A stretch of DNA of 64,000 nt from Texcoconibacillus texcoconensis (GTDB lineage: Bacteria > Bacillota > Bacilli > Bacillales > Salisediminibacteriaceae). A model generated the notes under the pieces. It made no database searches. It saw only the letters and a program-made list of their open reading frames with translations, and was not told the origin of the DNA. The translations under genes and the position numbers were made by a program. Shown here one piece after another: positions 47,122-55,305 of this stretch. Location: assembly GCF_014202575.1 (NCBI RefSeq), contig NZ_JACHHB010000003.1, positions 1 through 64,000 of the forward strand, written 5' to 3'. The number at the start of each line of letters is the position of its first letter. Position 1 is the stretch's first letter.

Positions 47122-47436
47122 TTATAAATGTTTGTTTAATGTTTCTTGTAGCTGTTCCTTCGGTTGGAAACCAACGATTTGATCCACAACTTCACCATCT
47201 TTAAATACGATCATCGTTGGAATACTCATCACACCATGCTTGCTCGCTGTTTCTTGGTTTTCATCGACGTCAATTTTCACAATTTTAACTTTGTCGCCCA
47301 TTTCACCATCAAGCTCTTCTAAAACAGGTGCGATCATCTTACAAGGTCCACACCATGGTGCCCAGAAGTCAGCTAGAACAACGCCTTCACTCGTTTCAGA
47401 CGCAAAATTTTGATCCGTTGCATTTACAATAGCCAT
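47122..47436 (-). CDS. trxA: Thioredoxin
   Basis: 104 aa. [21 protein letters not shown] has the CGPC redox site (about 29-32), and [13 protein letters not shown] has the cis-proline loop. It is the general cytoplasmic disulfide reductant. GAGGACTT precedes the ATG. It has its own leader of about 250 bp and lies between uvrC and etfA as in B. subtilis. In 47437-47689 I see nothing conserved. Confidence 0.97.
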   Translation of the reverse strand: MAIVNATDQNFASETSEGVVLADFWAPWCGPCKMIAPVLEELDGEMGDKVKIVKIDVDENQETASKHGVMSIPTMIVFKDGEVVDQIVGFQPKEQLQETLNKHL

Positions 47437-47689
47437 TTAAAGTCCTCCTCATAAACACATCATATTTCAAGGATTATTATACCATTTACCCGCATCATGA
47501 TGCGAACGAAATGTTTCCGTGACCATGCAAGGTTCCACCCCACAGCCACTGACTTTTATCCTACCCCAAACAAGCCACGAAATCAAAAACTTTGCTTCCC
47601 CCATTTCCCCTTGAGAACAATCAGACTGTCCAAGCTTTACGAGCTCTCCTTGACCCCTTCCATGAGCACCCTATTTTCACGATGAATCA

Positions 47690-48667
47690 TTACGACTGGA
47701 CGAGTTCTTGACGCAACGCTTCCGTTAATATTGGAATGACTTCAAAAAGGTCACCAACAATACCGTAATCTGCGATCTTGAAAATTTCCGCTTCTGGATC
47801 TTTGTTAATCGCCACGATCACTTTTGAGTTAGACATCCCTGCGACGTGTTGGATCGCCCCTGACAAACCAACAGCAATATATAGATCGGGCGTGACCACT
47901 TTTCCTGTTTGGCCGATTTGCAATGCATAATCACAATACTCTGCATCACAGGCGCCACGCGAAGCACCGACAGCCGCTCCTAATACTTCTGCTAAATCAT
48001 CGAGCAATTGAAAGTTTTCTGCACTTTTTAAACCGCGTCCACCTGAGACAATTGTTTTTGCTTCAGACAAGTCGACACCTGAAGTTGTATTTTTGACAAC
48101 TTCCTTAATGGTTGTACGTAAATCTTTGATGTTCACATCCAAAGTACTTACATCTCCATCACGACTTTCATCTTTTTCAAGTGCGGAAATATTATTTGGA
48201 CGCAATGTCGCAAATATTTTTCCGTCTGTAATCGCCTTCTTTTCAAATGCTTTTCCAGAATAGATCGGACGGGTAAATATCGTTTCTTCTCCGACAACCT
48301 CGACCGAGACGAAATCAGATACTAATCCAGTTCCACACTTACTTGCTACTTTCGGTAACAAGTCACGACCGATGGATGTGTGACCCATCAGAACCCCTTC
48401 TGGCTCTTCTGATTCAATAACTTGCATGAGCGCTTGACTATAGGCATCAGGGGTGTATTGTTGCAAATCAGGATGTTCAACTTTTAAGACTCGATCAGCA
48501 CCATAAGCAAACATCGTTTTGTCAAAATCGCTTATATTTTCTCCTAATAACACACCGACGACTTCATTATTACTATCTATAGACTTCACAGCTGCAATTG
48601 CTTCAAAACTAACATGCCTGAATTCACCATCACGGATTTCTCCTACAACGATCCATTTTTTACTCAT
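47690..48667 (-). CDS. etfA: Electron transfer flavoprotein alpha subunit
   Basis: 325 aa. The C-terminal FAD domain has GGRGLKSAENFQLLDDLAEVLGAAVGASRGACD and the signature YIAVGLSGAIQHVAGM (about 262-277). With EtfB it takes electrons from acyl-CoA dehydrogenases. It starts 16 bp after etfB. The N-terminus MSKKWIVVGEIRDGEF is normal. Confidence 0.96.
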   Translation of the reverse strand: MSKKWIVVGEIRDGEFRHVSFEAIAAVKSIDSNNEVVGVLLGENISDFDKTMFAYGADRVLKVEHPDLQQYTPDAYSQALMQVIESEEPEGVLMGHTSIGRDLLPKVASKCGTGLVSDFVSVEVVGEETIFTRPIYSGKAFEKKAITDGKIFATLRPNNISALEKDESRDGDVSTLDVNIKDLRTTIKEVVKNTTSGVDLSEAKTIVSGGRGLKSAENFQLLDDLAEVLGAAVGASRGACDAEYCDYALQIGQTGKVVTPDLYIAVGLSGAIQHVAGMSNSKVIVAINKDPEAEIFKIADYGIVGDLFEVIPILTEALRQELVQS

Positions 48668-48683
48668 ATTTTACCACTCCCCC

Positions 48684-49454
48684 TTACAGTACTTTTGCGT
48701 CTGTCTTTAATAAACGAACGAGTTCTTGCACTTGTCCCTCTACTTCTCCTTCTAAAATGCGCCCAGCTTGTTTTTCTGGAGGGAGAAAACGCTCAACCGT
48801 TTTTGTCTTCCCTTCCGCATCTTCTTCATCTACGTCCAAATCATCCAAATCAAGGGTTTCTAGTGGCTTTTTCTTTGCTTTCATGATCCCCGGAAGCGAA
48901 GGATAACGCGGTTCATTTAAACCTTGCTGAGCTGTGATGAGCGCAGGTAATGATACAGATATAATTTCTTGGTCACCTTCAACATCACGTTCAACCTTTG
49001 CTTCGTTTCCTTCAAGCGTAATGTCGACAGCTGATGTAACATGAACGATGTCAAGTTGATCAGCAAGGCGCGGTCCGATTTGACCCGACCCGCCATCTAC
49101 AGCAACATTACCACCGAGTATCAGATCGTACTCTTTTTCGGCGAAGAAGGCTTTTAATAGTTCTTGTGTCGAGTACTCATCGCCATTTTCTATGTCCTCG
49201 TCTTCAATTAAGTACGCTTGATCTGCCCCCATAGCCAGTGCCGTACGCAATTGTTTTTCTGCCTCTTCATCACCTACAGTTACAACAGACACTTCGCCAC
49301 CGTGCTCGTCACGGATTTGAATCGCTTCTTCAACGGCATATTCATCGTAAGGATTAATAATAAATTCCGCACCGTCATCAATGATTTCTCCGTTTTCAAT
49401 TTCGATTTTCTCCTCTGTATCAAATGTTCGTTTTAACAATACGTAAATGTTCAT
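48684..49454 (-). CDS. etfB: Electron transfer flavoprotein beta subunit
   Basis: 256 aa. MNIYVLLKRTFDTEEKIEI, VVTVGDEEAEKQLRTALAMGAD and ILGGNVAVDGGSGQIGPRLAD are characteristic blocks; it binds AMP and EtfA. GGAGGG lies seven bases before the ATG. It is upstream of etfA and downstream of fadB in the FadR-regulated cluster. Confidence 0.96.
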   Translation of the reverse strand: MNIYVLLKRTFDTEEKIEIENGEIIDDGAEFIINPYDEYAVEEAIQIRDEHGGEVSVVTVGDEEAEKQLRTALAMGADQAYLIEDEDIENGDEYSTQELLKAFFAEKEYDLILGGNVAVDGGSGQIGPRLADQLDIVHVTSAVDITLEGNEAKVERDVEGDQEIISVSLPALITAQQGLNEPRYPSLPGIMKAKKKPLETLDLDDLDVDEEDAEGKTKTVERFLPPEKQAGRILEGEVEGQVQELVRLLKTDAKVL

Positions 49455-49549
49455 CTATCTCCCTCCTAAAATGGAATATCGATTTATGTTTTAAAAAAGG
49501 TGTTTCTTTTCTGAATTTTCCGACATTATATGATAAAGAAAAAGCCGAC

Positions 49550-50332
49550 TTAACGATCAGTAAATTGAGGCTTTCGTTTTTCCAAAAACGCTTCAATTCC
49601 TTCTTTCGCATCATCGGTTTTGAATATTTGCCCGAATAAGCGCGCTTCTTCTTCGCTTCCTTGGGTAAATGTTGAAGACGCTGCATAACGAGTTAACGAT
49701 AAAACATCTTCAACGGTCTTTCTACTATTTCTTGCAAACGTACGAGCGAGATTTAGTGCTTCTTCTTCTAAGTCGTCTTCTGAACAAACGCGGTTTACTA
49801 GTTGCCACTTTACAGCATCTTGCCCGCGGATCGGTTCTGCAGTAAGCAACATTTCTAAAGCCTTTGCACGCCCAACTAGTTGAGGTAACCGTTGCGTACC
49901 TGCAAAACCTGGAATTAACCCAAGTTGCAACTCTGGTAAACCTAACTTCGCTGACTCCGTCGTGAGACGTAAATGACACGCTAACGCTAATTCTAAACCT
50001 CCACCTAATGCAGCACCGTGAATCGCTGCGATGACAGGTTTTGAAAATGATGAAATGCGTTCAAAGGTACGTTGACCCATTTGCGATAACGCTTGAAAAT
50101 CGCCACCTTCTAAATCATTTGCGAATTCTTTAATGTCCGCGCCTGCGGCAAAAAAACGGCCTTCTCCTTGTAAAATGACAACACGTATCTCATCATCTTG
50201 CTCCATTCGCTTAAAGGCGTCATCGAGTTCTTGAATCATCGTTTGTGAAAGTGCATTCGCTGGTGGGTTATTCAAGGTAACGACCGCGATCTGGTCTTCT
50301 TGGTGAACGGTTAATTGCTTCGCCTCCGGCAT
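49550..50332 (-). CDS. fadB: Enoyl-CoA hydratase (FadB, crotonase family)
   Basis: 260 aa. GAGADIKEF-like AAGADIKEF (oxyanion hole, about 64-72), HGAALGGGLELALACHL (about 104-120) and PELQLGLIPGFAGTQRLPQLVG are crotonase signatures, including the two Glu-containing catalytic segments. It hydrates trans-2-enoyl-CoA in beta-oxidation. Start at 50332 with AAAGGGG eight bases upstream; a GTG at 50350 is upstream of that site. It follows fadR by 72 bp. Confidence 0.94.
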   Translation of the reverse strand: MPEAKQLTVHQEDQIAVVTLNNPPANALSQTMIQELDDAFKRMEQDDEIRVVILQGEGRFFAAGADIKEFANDLEGGDFQALSQMGQRTFERISSFSKPVIAAIHGAALGGGLELALACHLRLTTESAKLGLPELQLGLIPGFAGTQRLPQLVGRAKALEMLLTAEPIRGQDAVKWQLVNRVCSEDDLEEEALNLARTFARNSRKTVEDVLSLTRYAASSTFTQGSEEEARLFGQIFKTDDAKEGIEAFLEKRKPQFTDR

Positions 50333-50404
50333 TCGTCCAACCCCTTTCACTATTTAAGGAAGTAGACCATAGCACCAACCTACTCTTATACGAAACTTAT
50401 AAGG

Positions 50405-51001
50405 TCAACCTGTTTTCGATTGTTTTAATCCGTGAAAGATCATTTCTTTCAACGGATGCGCTAGTTCTACCAAATCATAGCGCATATCTTTCATCACCCA
50501 GTTCGTTACAACTTCATCAATCGCACCAAAGGTCATTTGCCGAGCGACTCGCTTGTTTAATGAATGTGGGAAGACCCCTTGTTCGACGCCTTCATCAATG
50601 ATGTGATCAATTAAGCCGTAGTAAGCTTTCAACACTTCATTGATTTCGTTTCGTAACGCAATATTTGATTGTCGAAGTTCCAATTGGGTAACGATCGCTA
50701 AGTCATGGTCCGCTTCTAGCTGACACAAATGCATTTCTATCAATGTATAAAGTTTGTCTTCAATCGTTTCTTGTTCTGCTAAACGTTCCTTACTTTTTTG
50801 TACAAACACGCCCATTTTTTCTTCAAACAAGGAAACGAGAATGTCTTCTTTATTTTTAAAGTATAAGTAGATCGTCCCGTCAGCGACGCCTGCTTTTTTG
50901 GCGATTTTCGATACTTGCGAATTGTGGTAGCCATTTTCAGCAATGACACTGACAGCTGCATCAATGATTTGGTTGAACTTTTGCCCTTTTTTCTTTGCCA
51001 T
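50405..51001 (-). CDS. fadR: TetR-family fatty acid degradation regulator FadR
   Basis: 198 aa. An N-terminal TetR HTH (SQVSKIAKKAGVADGTIYLYFKNKEDIL, about 29-56) precedes a helical ligand domain. B. subtilis FadR (YsiA) is displaced from DNA by long-chain acyl-CoAs. The gene order lcfA-fadR-fadB-etfBA is the B. subtilis order, and a FadR-type palindrome lies just upstream at 51025-51042. GAGGG precedes the ATG at 51001. Confidence 0.95.
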   Translation of the reverse strand: MAKKKGQKFNQIIDAAVSVIAENGYHNSQVSKIAKKAGVADGTIYLYFKNKEDILVSLFEEKMGVFVQKSKERLAEQETIEDKLYTLIEMHLCQLEADHDLAIVTQLELRQSNIALRNEINEVLKAYYGLIDHIIDEGVEQGVFPHSLNKRVARQMTFGAIDEVVTNWVMKDMRYDLVELAHPLKEMIFHGLKQSKTG

Positions 51002-51024
51002 CAAATCCCTCTTCCATATTTTTC

Positions 51025-51042
51025 TGAATGATCACTCATTCA
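51025..51042. promoter_or_regulatory. FadR operator
   Basis: TGAATGATCACTCATTCA fits the B. subtilis FadR consensus (TGAATGA, 4 bases, TCATTCA) perfectly and lies 23 bp before the fadR start. It should autoregulate fadR-fadB-etfBA. Confidence 0.9.
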
Positions 51043-51181
51043 TATTTATTTTATTTGAAGTAAAATTCCTAGTCAATGAACTTAGAGGCTCTTCATGTGA
51101 TAACCAAAAGCAGAAGAGCGCCATACTAAGAGAGTTTGAATAGCATTTAGGCAAACATGAATAGACGGTTTTCTTCATAAA

Positions 51182-52888
51182 TTAATCGTTTGATATTTCC
51201 CGAGAAACAATTGGCTTCTTTTCATTCGTTAATTCTCTTTTTAGCACTTTCCCTACGGTCGTTTTCGGCAATTCTTCTCTAAATTCATACATCTTCGGTA
51301 CCTTATAAGCAGCTAAATACTTTCTGCAATAAATATCTAATTCTCTTTCATTTACTGTCGCGCCTTCTTTTAACACGACAAACGCCTTAACCGTTTCGCC
51401 ACGGTATAGATCGGGGACACCAACGACAGCCACTTCTTGAACATCATCATGTTTAAAGAGAACTTCTTCAATTTCGCGCGGATAAATATTAAAGCCTCCT
51501 GCAATGATCATATCTTTTTTCCGATCAACAATGTAGAAAAATCCTTCTTCGTCCATATACCCCATATCCCCTGTCAACAACCACTCTTCCTGAAACGATG
51601 CTCTTGTTTCTTCTCGTCTCCTCCAATATCCACGCATGATTTGCGGACCACAAATGGCGATTTCTCCAATTTCCCCTGGACCCACCATTTCACCTGTCTC
51701 TTGAGAGATAACCTTTACATCTGTATTTGGCCAAGGTAAACCAATACTTCCTTTCGGCCGGTATCCCCACACGAGATTAAAATGGCTAACAGGTGAGGCT
51801 TCCGTTAAACCGTACCCTTCCACTAGCTTTCCACCTGTTAATTGTTCAAATCTCATCTGAACGTCAAACGGCAATGGCGCTGAGCCACTAATACTGACAT
51901 TGACCGATGAAAGGTCGTACTTATGAACATGAGGATCGTTGATGATTCCAATGTACATTGTCGGCGTTCCAGGAAAAATTGACACTTTTTGCTTTTGAAT
52001 TGTTTTTAACACTTGTTCACGCTCAAAACGTGGAACAATGACCATTTTCGAGCGATCCATGATCGAAAAATTCATACCTACAGTCATGCCATATACATGG
52101 AAGAAAGGTAACGCGCATAAAATAACTTCATTGCCATGATCAATTTTGTACATCCAGGTAAGAGCCTGGGCCGTGTTCGAAACAAGATTTCTATGGGTTA
52201 ACATACACCCTTTTGCCGAACGTGTTGTGCCACCAGTATATTGCAATAAAGCTAAATCTCTTTTTGGGTCGACCGATACCGAATTGACTTGAGTTGGATG
52301 TCCATTTTTTATGAGCGTATTTAGTGAATGGGTATGATCTGTATGATACGTGTTTACAAGCATTTGATGATTTCTTTTTTTCATTAATGGATAGATCATG
52401 CTTTTTGGAAATGGTAAATACTCTTCTACCTTTGTAACGATGACATGTTCGAGATTCGTATGACCGAAAATATTCATCACTCTTGGATAGACCATGTCAA
52501 GACAAATAATCAGCTTTGCACCTGAATCAACGATTTGATTCTCTAATTCACGTTCAACATATAATGGATTCGTCTGAACAACCACCGCACCTGCCATGAG
52601 CGTACCATAATAACTAATGACAGCTTGGGGACAGTTTGGTAGCATAATGGCCACTCGATCGCCTTGTTCTATTCCGAGAGATTGTAGACGTTCGCATAAC
52701 GCGAGAGATTGATGATAAACCTCTTCATACGTCATTTCTGTTCCCATAAATTCAAGCGCTACTTTTTCAGGTTCATCCTCTGCTGCTTCTTGCAAATACA
52801 TATGTAACGCTTTTTCTTCAATGTTGATTCGCCCAGGAATAGATTTTGGATAGTGAGCAAGCCACGGCCGTTTGAACGTCATGCCCAT
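51182..52888 (-). CDS. Long-chain acyl-CoA ligase paralogue with altered P-loop
   Basis: 568 aa, ANL superfamily. It is collinear with the neighbour at 53079 over its whole length (start FKRPWLAHYPKSIPG, VEGYGLTEASPVSHFN, LLTGDMGYMDEEGFFYIVDRKKDMIIAGGFNIYPREIEEV, C-terminal LPKTTVGKVLKREL with the catalytic Lys). The A3 loop reads YTGGTTRSAKGCMLTH rather than the TTGPAKG of its paralogue: two residues of the phosphate loop are replaced. The enzyme may be slowed, changed in use, or on the way to loss. GGAGGCG precedes the ATG. Confidence 0.88.
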   Translation of the reverse strand: MGMTFKRPWLAHYPKSIPGRINIEEKALHMYLQEAAEDEPEKVALEFMGTEMTYEEVYHQSLALCERLQSLGIEQGDRVAIMLPNCPQAVISYYGTLMAGAVVVQTNPLYVERELENQIVDSGAKLIICLDMVYPRVMNIFGHTNLEHVIVTKVEEYLPFPKSMIYPLMKKRNHQMLVNTYHTDHTHSLNTLIKNGHPTQVNSVSVDPKRDLALLQYTGGTTRSAKGCMLTHRNLVSNTAQALTWMYKIDHGNEVILCALPFFHVYGMTVGMNFSIMDRSKMVIVPRFEREQVLKTIQKQKVSIFPGTPTMYIGIINDPHVHKYDLSSVNVSISGSAPLPFDVQMRFEQLTGGKLVEGYGLTEASPVSHFNLVWGYRPKGSIGLPWPNTDVKVISQETGEMVGPGEIGEIAICGPQIMRGYWRRREETRASFQEEWLLTGDMGYMDEEGFFYIVDRKKDMIIAGGFNIYPREIEEVLFKHDDVQEVAVVGVPDLYRGETVKAFVVLKEGATVNERELDIYCRKYLAAYKVPKMYEFREELPKTTVGKVLKRELTNEKKPIVSREISND

Positions 52889-53035
52889 AGTATGACGCCT
52901 CCTTTAAAACTTCTCCCCATTCCATTAAGAAGCATTCCCCTCAGTACATCGTATGAAGTTCAATGACAAAAAATGAACTTGTTGATGAAAAAAATGAAAT
53001 GGATAGACAGGTTAAGGCAATTGCTCAATGAAAAC

Positions 53036-53066
53036 GGGTGACAGTTTAAAATAAACACCGTCACCC
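53036..53066 (-). terminator. Terminator between the two acyl-CoA ligase genes
   Basis: GGGTGACAGTTTA pairs with TAAACACCGTCACCC with one bulge. It lies 12 bp after the stop of the right-hand ligase. The T run on the minus strand is weak (TTTTCATT). Confidence 0.65.
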
Positions 53067-53078
53067 TTCGAATAGGTT

Positions 53079-54773
53079 TTACGATGAGTCTTGTTGTTTT
53101 TCTCGTTCTTCATCGACGAGCACGCGTCGTAATACTTTTCCAACCATCGTCTTTGGAAGTTCATCACGAAATTCAAAACGCTTCGGGACTTTATATGAGG
53201 CTAAATACTTTCGACAATACGAATCCAATTCTTCTTCACTAACTATTTTCCCTTCATGTAATACGACGAATGCCTTCACAGTTTCACCTCGATACGGATC
53301 TGGAACACCAATCGCACACACTTCTTCAACAGCTTCATGTTCGTATAATACTTCTTCTATTTCCCTTGGATAAACATTAAAACCACTAGCTATAATCATA
53401 TCTTTTTTACGATCAACGATATAAAAATAACCATGTTCATCCATATAACCCATATCTCCTGTAAGGAACCATTCATCTTTAAAAACAGCTTGCGTTTCCT
53501 CAGGTCGGTTCCAATACCCTTTCATCACTTGGGGGCCACGAACGATGATTTCCCCAATTTCATTGGTTTCTGCAAGATCCCTCGTCTCAGTAGACAAAAT
53601 CGCCACATCAGTATCAGGCCAAGGAAGCCCAATGCTACCTGGATTACGCTGACCCCAAAGTAAATTCGCTGTCGCAACAGGGGAAGTTTCCGTCAAACCG
53701 TAACCTTCTACAAGGTGACCACCTGTGACACGCTCAAACTGAGTTTGAACTTCAAAAGGAAGCGGTGCCGAGCCACTAATACACGCTTCAACCGAAGAAA
53801 GATCGTATCTCTTAACATCAGGGTGGTTCAATATGCCAATATACATCGTCGGTGCCCCTGGAAAGAGGGTGACCTTTTGCTTCTCAATCGCCTTTAACAC
53901 ATCTTTTGGATCAAATTTCGGTAAGATCACCATCTTCGCCATAAACATAACCCCTAAGTTCATAACGACCGTTAGTCCGTAGACGTGAAAAAACGGCAAA
54001 GCAGCTAAAATGACTTCTTCTCCTTTTTCGAGCTTATGCATCCATTCAACAGATTGGGTCGTATTGGCCACGAGGTTATAGTGGGTGAGCATCACACCTT
54101 TGGCAGGTCCTGTCGTCCCCCCTGTATATTGCAACAGTGCTAAGTCTTCTTTCGGATCAATATCGATGGCCATCTCTTCTACTTCTCCTGCTTCCATAAA
54201 TGAGACAAACGGATGCAAGTTTTTATTATATGAAATATCAATTTGAAGGCCATGTTGTCGTTTTTGGATAAATGGGTAAATGATATTTTTAGGAAACGGT
54301 AAATAATCTTTTATTCCTGTGACAATCAGATGCTCAAGGCTCGTATGGTCTTTTACTTTTGCTACTCGTGGATAAACAAGATCTAAACAGACCATCACTT
54401 TGGCGCCTGAATCATTTAATTGGTGCTCGATTTCGCGTTCAACATAAAGGGGATTTGTCATGACAACTACACCACCAGCCAAGAGTACGCCGTAATAAGA
54501 AATGACTGACTGCGGGCTATTGGCTAACATAATCGCAACTCGATCTCCTTTTTCAACACCGATACTTCTCAGTTGATTGGCAAATTTTAATGCCGACTCG
54601 TACAGCTCGGAATAGGTCATTTCTTTTCCCATAAAATGCAACGCTGAGCGATCTGGGTAATGTTCGGCTGCTTCATGCAAGTAACTTTGTAATGTACGAT
54701 TTTCATAATCAATCGACGCCGGCACCTCATCTGGATAGTGTTGAAACCAAGGCCTTTTAAGGGACTGATCCAT
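53079..54773 (-). CDS. lcfA: Long-chain-fatty-acid-CoA ligase
   Basis: 564 aa. The full ANL motif set is present: LLQYTGGTTGPAKGVMLTH (A3, about 208-226), VEGYGLTETSPVA (A5), FLTGDMGYMDEHGYFYIVDRKKDMI (A7-A8) and LPKTMVGKVLRRVL with the A10 catalytic Lys. It activates long-chain fatty acids to acyl-CoA for beta-oxidation. The ATG at 54773 has AAAGGAGG six bases upstream; a further upstream ATG (54824) is not well placed. A perfect cre lies 112 bp upstream. Confidence 0.95.
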   Translation of the reverse strand: MDQSLKRPWFQHYPDEVPASIDYENRTLQSYLHEAAEHYPDRSALHFMGKEMTYSELYESALKFANQLRSIGVEKGDRVAIMLANSPQSVISYYGVLLAGGVVVMTNPLYVEREIEHQLNDSGAKVMVCLDLVYPRVAKVKDHTSLEHLIVTGIKDYLPFPKNIIYPFIQKRQHGLQIDISYNKNLHPFVSFMEAGEVEEMAIDIDPKEDLALLQYTGGTTGPAKGVMLTHYNLVANTTQSVEWMHKLEKGEEVILAALPFFHVYGLTVVMNLGVMFMAKMVILPKFDPKDVLKAIEKQKVTLFPGAPTMYIGILNHPDVKRYDLSSVEACISGSAPLPFEVQTQFERVTGGHLVEGYGLTETSPVATANLLWGQRNPGSIGLPWPDTDVAILSTETRDLAETNEIGEIIVRGPQVMKGYWNRPEETQAVFKDEWFLTGDMGYMDEHGYFYIVDRKKDMIIASGFNVYPREIEEVLYEHEAVEEVCAIGVPDPYRGETVKAFVVLHEGKIVSEEELDSYCRKYLASYKVPKRFEFRDELPKTMVGKVLRRVLVDEEREKQQDSS

Positions 54774-54884
54774 CACTCTCTCCTCCTTTGATCGAGCTCT
54801 GCTCATAGACTGCGGTGGTGTCATTCAACAAAGGACAAATTCAACGCTGACAAAATACACGCTCCTTTCTACTTTCTATTTTAG

Positions 54885-54898
54885 TGTAAACGTTAACA
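54885..54898. promoter_or_regulatory. Catabolite-responsive element (cre) upstream of lcfA
   Basis: TGTAAACGTTAACA matches the cre consensus TGWAANCGNTNWCA at every position. CcpA with HPr-Ser-P would repress lcfA when glucose is plentiful; CcpA control of lcfA is known in B. subtilis. Confidence 0.8.
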
Positions 54899-54995
54899 AA
54901 CTGGAATCCATTTATTTCAATTTTATGAAAGTTAACTTGTTCTTATTGCATTTATCGAAAAAATTTGTTTCATTGCGTCAATTTGGTCACGTCCT

Positions 54996-55055
54996 CCGTG
55001 CCGCTCGCCCCTTAAAATGACGTTTTTAGCTGACATAACGGAACGTATGTCCGCG
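54996..55055 (-). repeat. Dispersed palindromic element, copy 5 (partial, inverted)
   Basis: Read on the minus strand: CGCGGACATACGTTCCGTTAT, then GTCAGCTAAAAACGTC, ATTTTAAGGGGCGAGCGG, that is, the left end of the 26.8-kb copy. The second motif has decayed to GCGGCACGGAGG. It lies in the 360-bp gap between lcfA and the micropeptide gene. Confidence 0.8.
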
Positions 55056-55128
55056 ACGGGACCTCGAGCCTCAAACATCGGATACTTTAGAAGCCCCCCC
55101 ATACCCAATAGAACACCAAACAAAAAAA

Positions 55129-55167
55129 GAGCCGTTTAAGAAGCGAAAAACGCTAAATAAACGACTC
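55129..55167 (-). terminator. Terminator of the mutS2 unit
   Basis: GAGCCGTTTA pairs with TAAACGACTC with one G-T pair, and an inner GCG/CGC stem lies in the loop; seven T follow on the minus strand. Confidence 0.88.
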
Positions 55168-55222
55168 CGGAAAGAACAAATACGGCACAGAGAACAATGA
55201 GAACTTTAATTAAAGTTTCCAG
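55136..55222 (-). CDS. Candidate 28-aa single-helix membrane micropeptide
   Basis: Twenty-eight codons read METLIKVLIVLCAVFVLSGV and end VYLAFFAS, one continuous hydrophobic helix after a short polar start with one Lys. A very strong GGGAGGGG lies five to seven bases before a CTG, which I take as the start; an in-frame ATG six codons earlier (55240) has the site inside the coding region. The stop sits inside the first arm of a strong terminator, as expected for the last gene of the mutS2 unit. Homologues are not known to me. Confidence 0.5.
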   Translation of the reverse strand: METLIKVLIVLCAVFVLSGVVYLAFFAS

Positions 55223-55305
55223 GGAAAACCCCTCCCTCATTTTCACATCTTAAATGAATTGTGAAATATTCACAGTATTCAACATTCAACGAAACGTAAA
55301 GAGAC

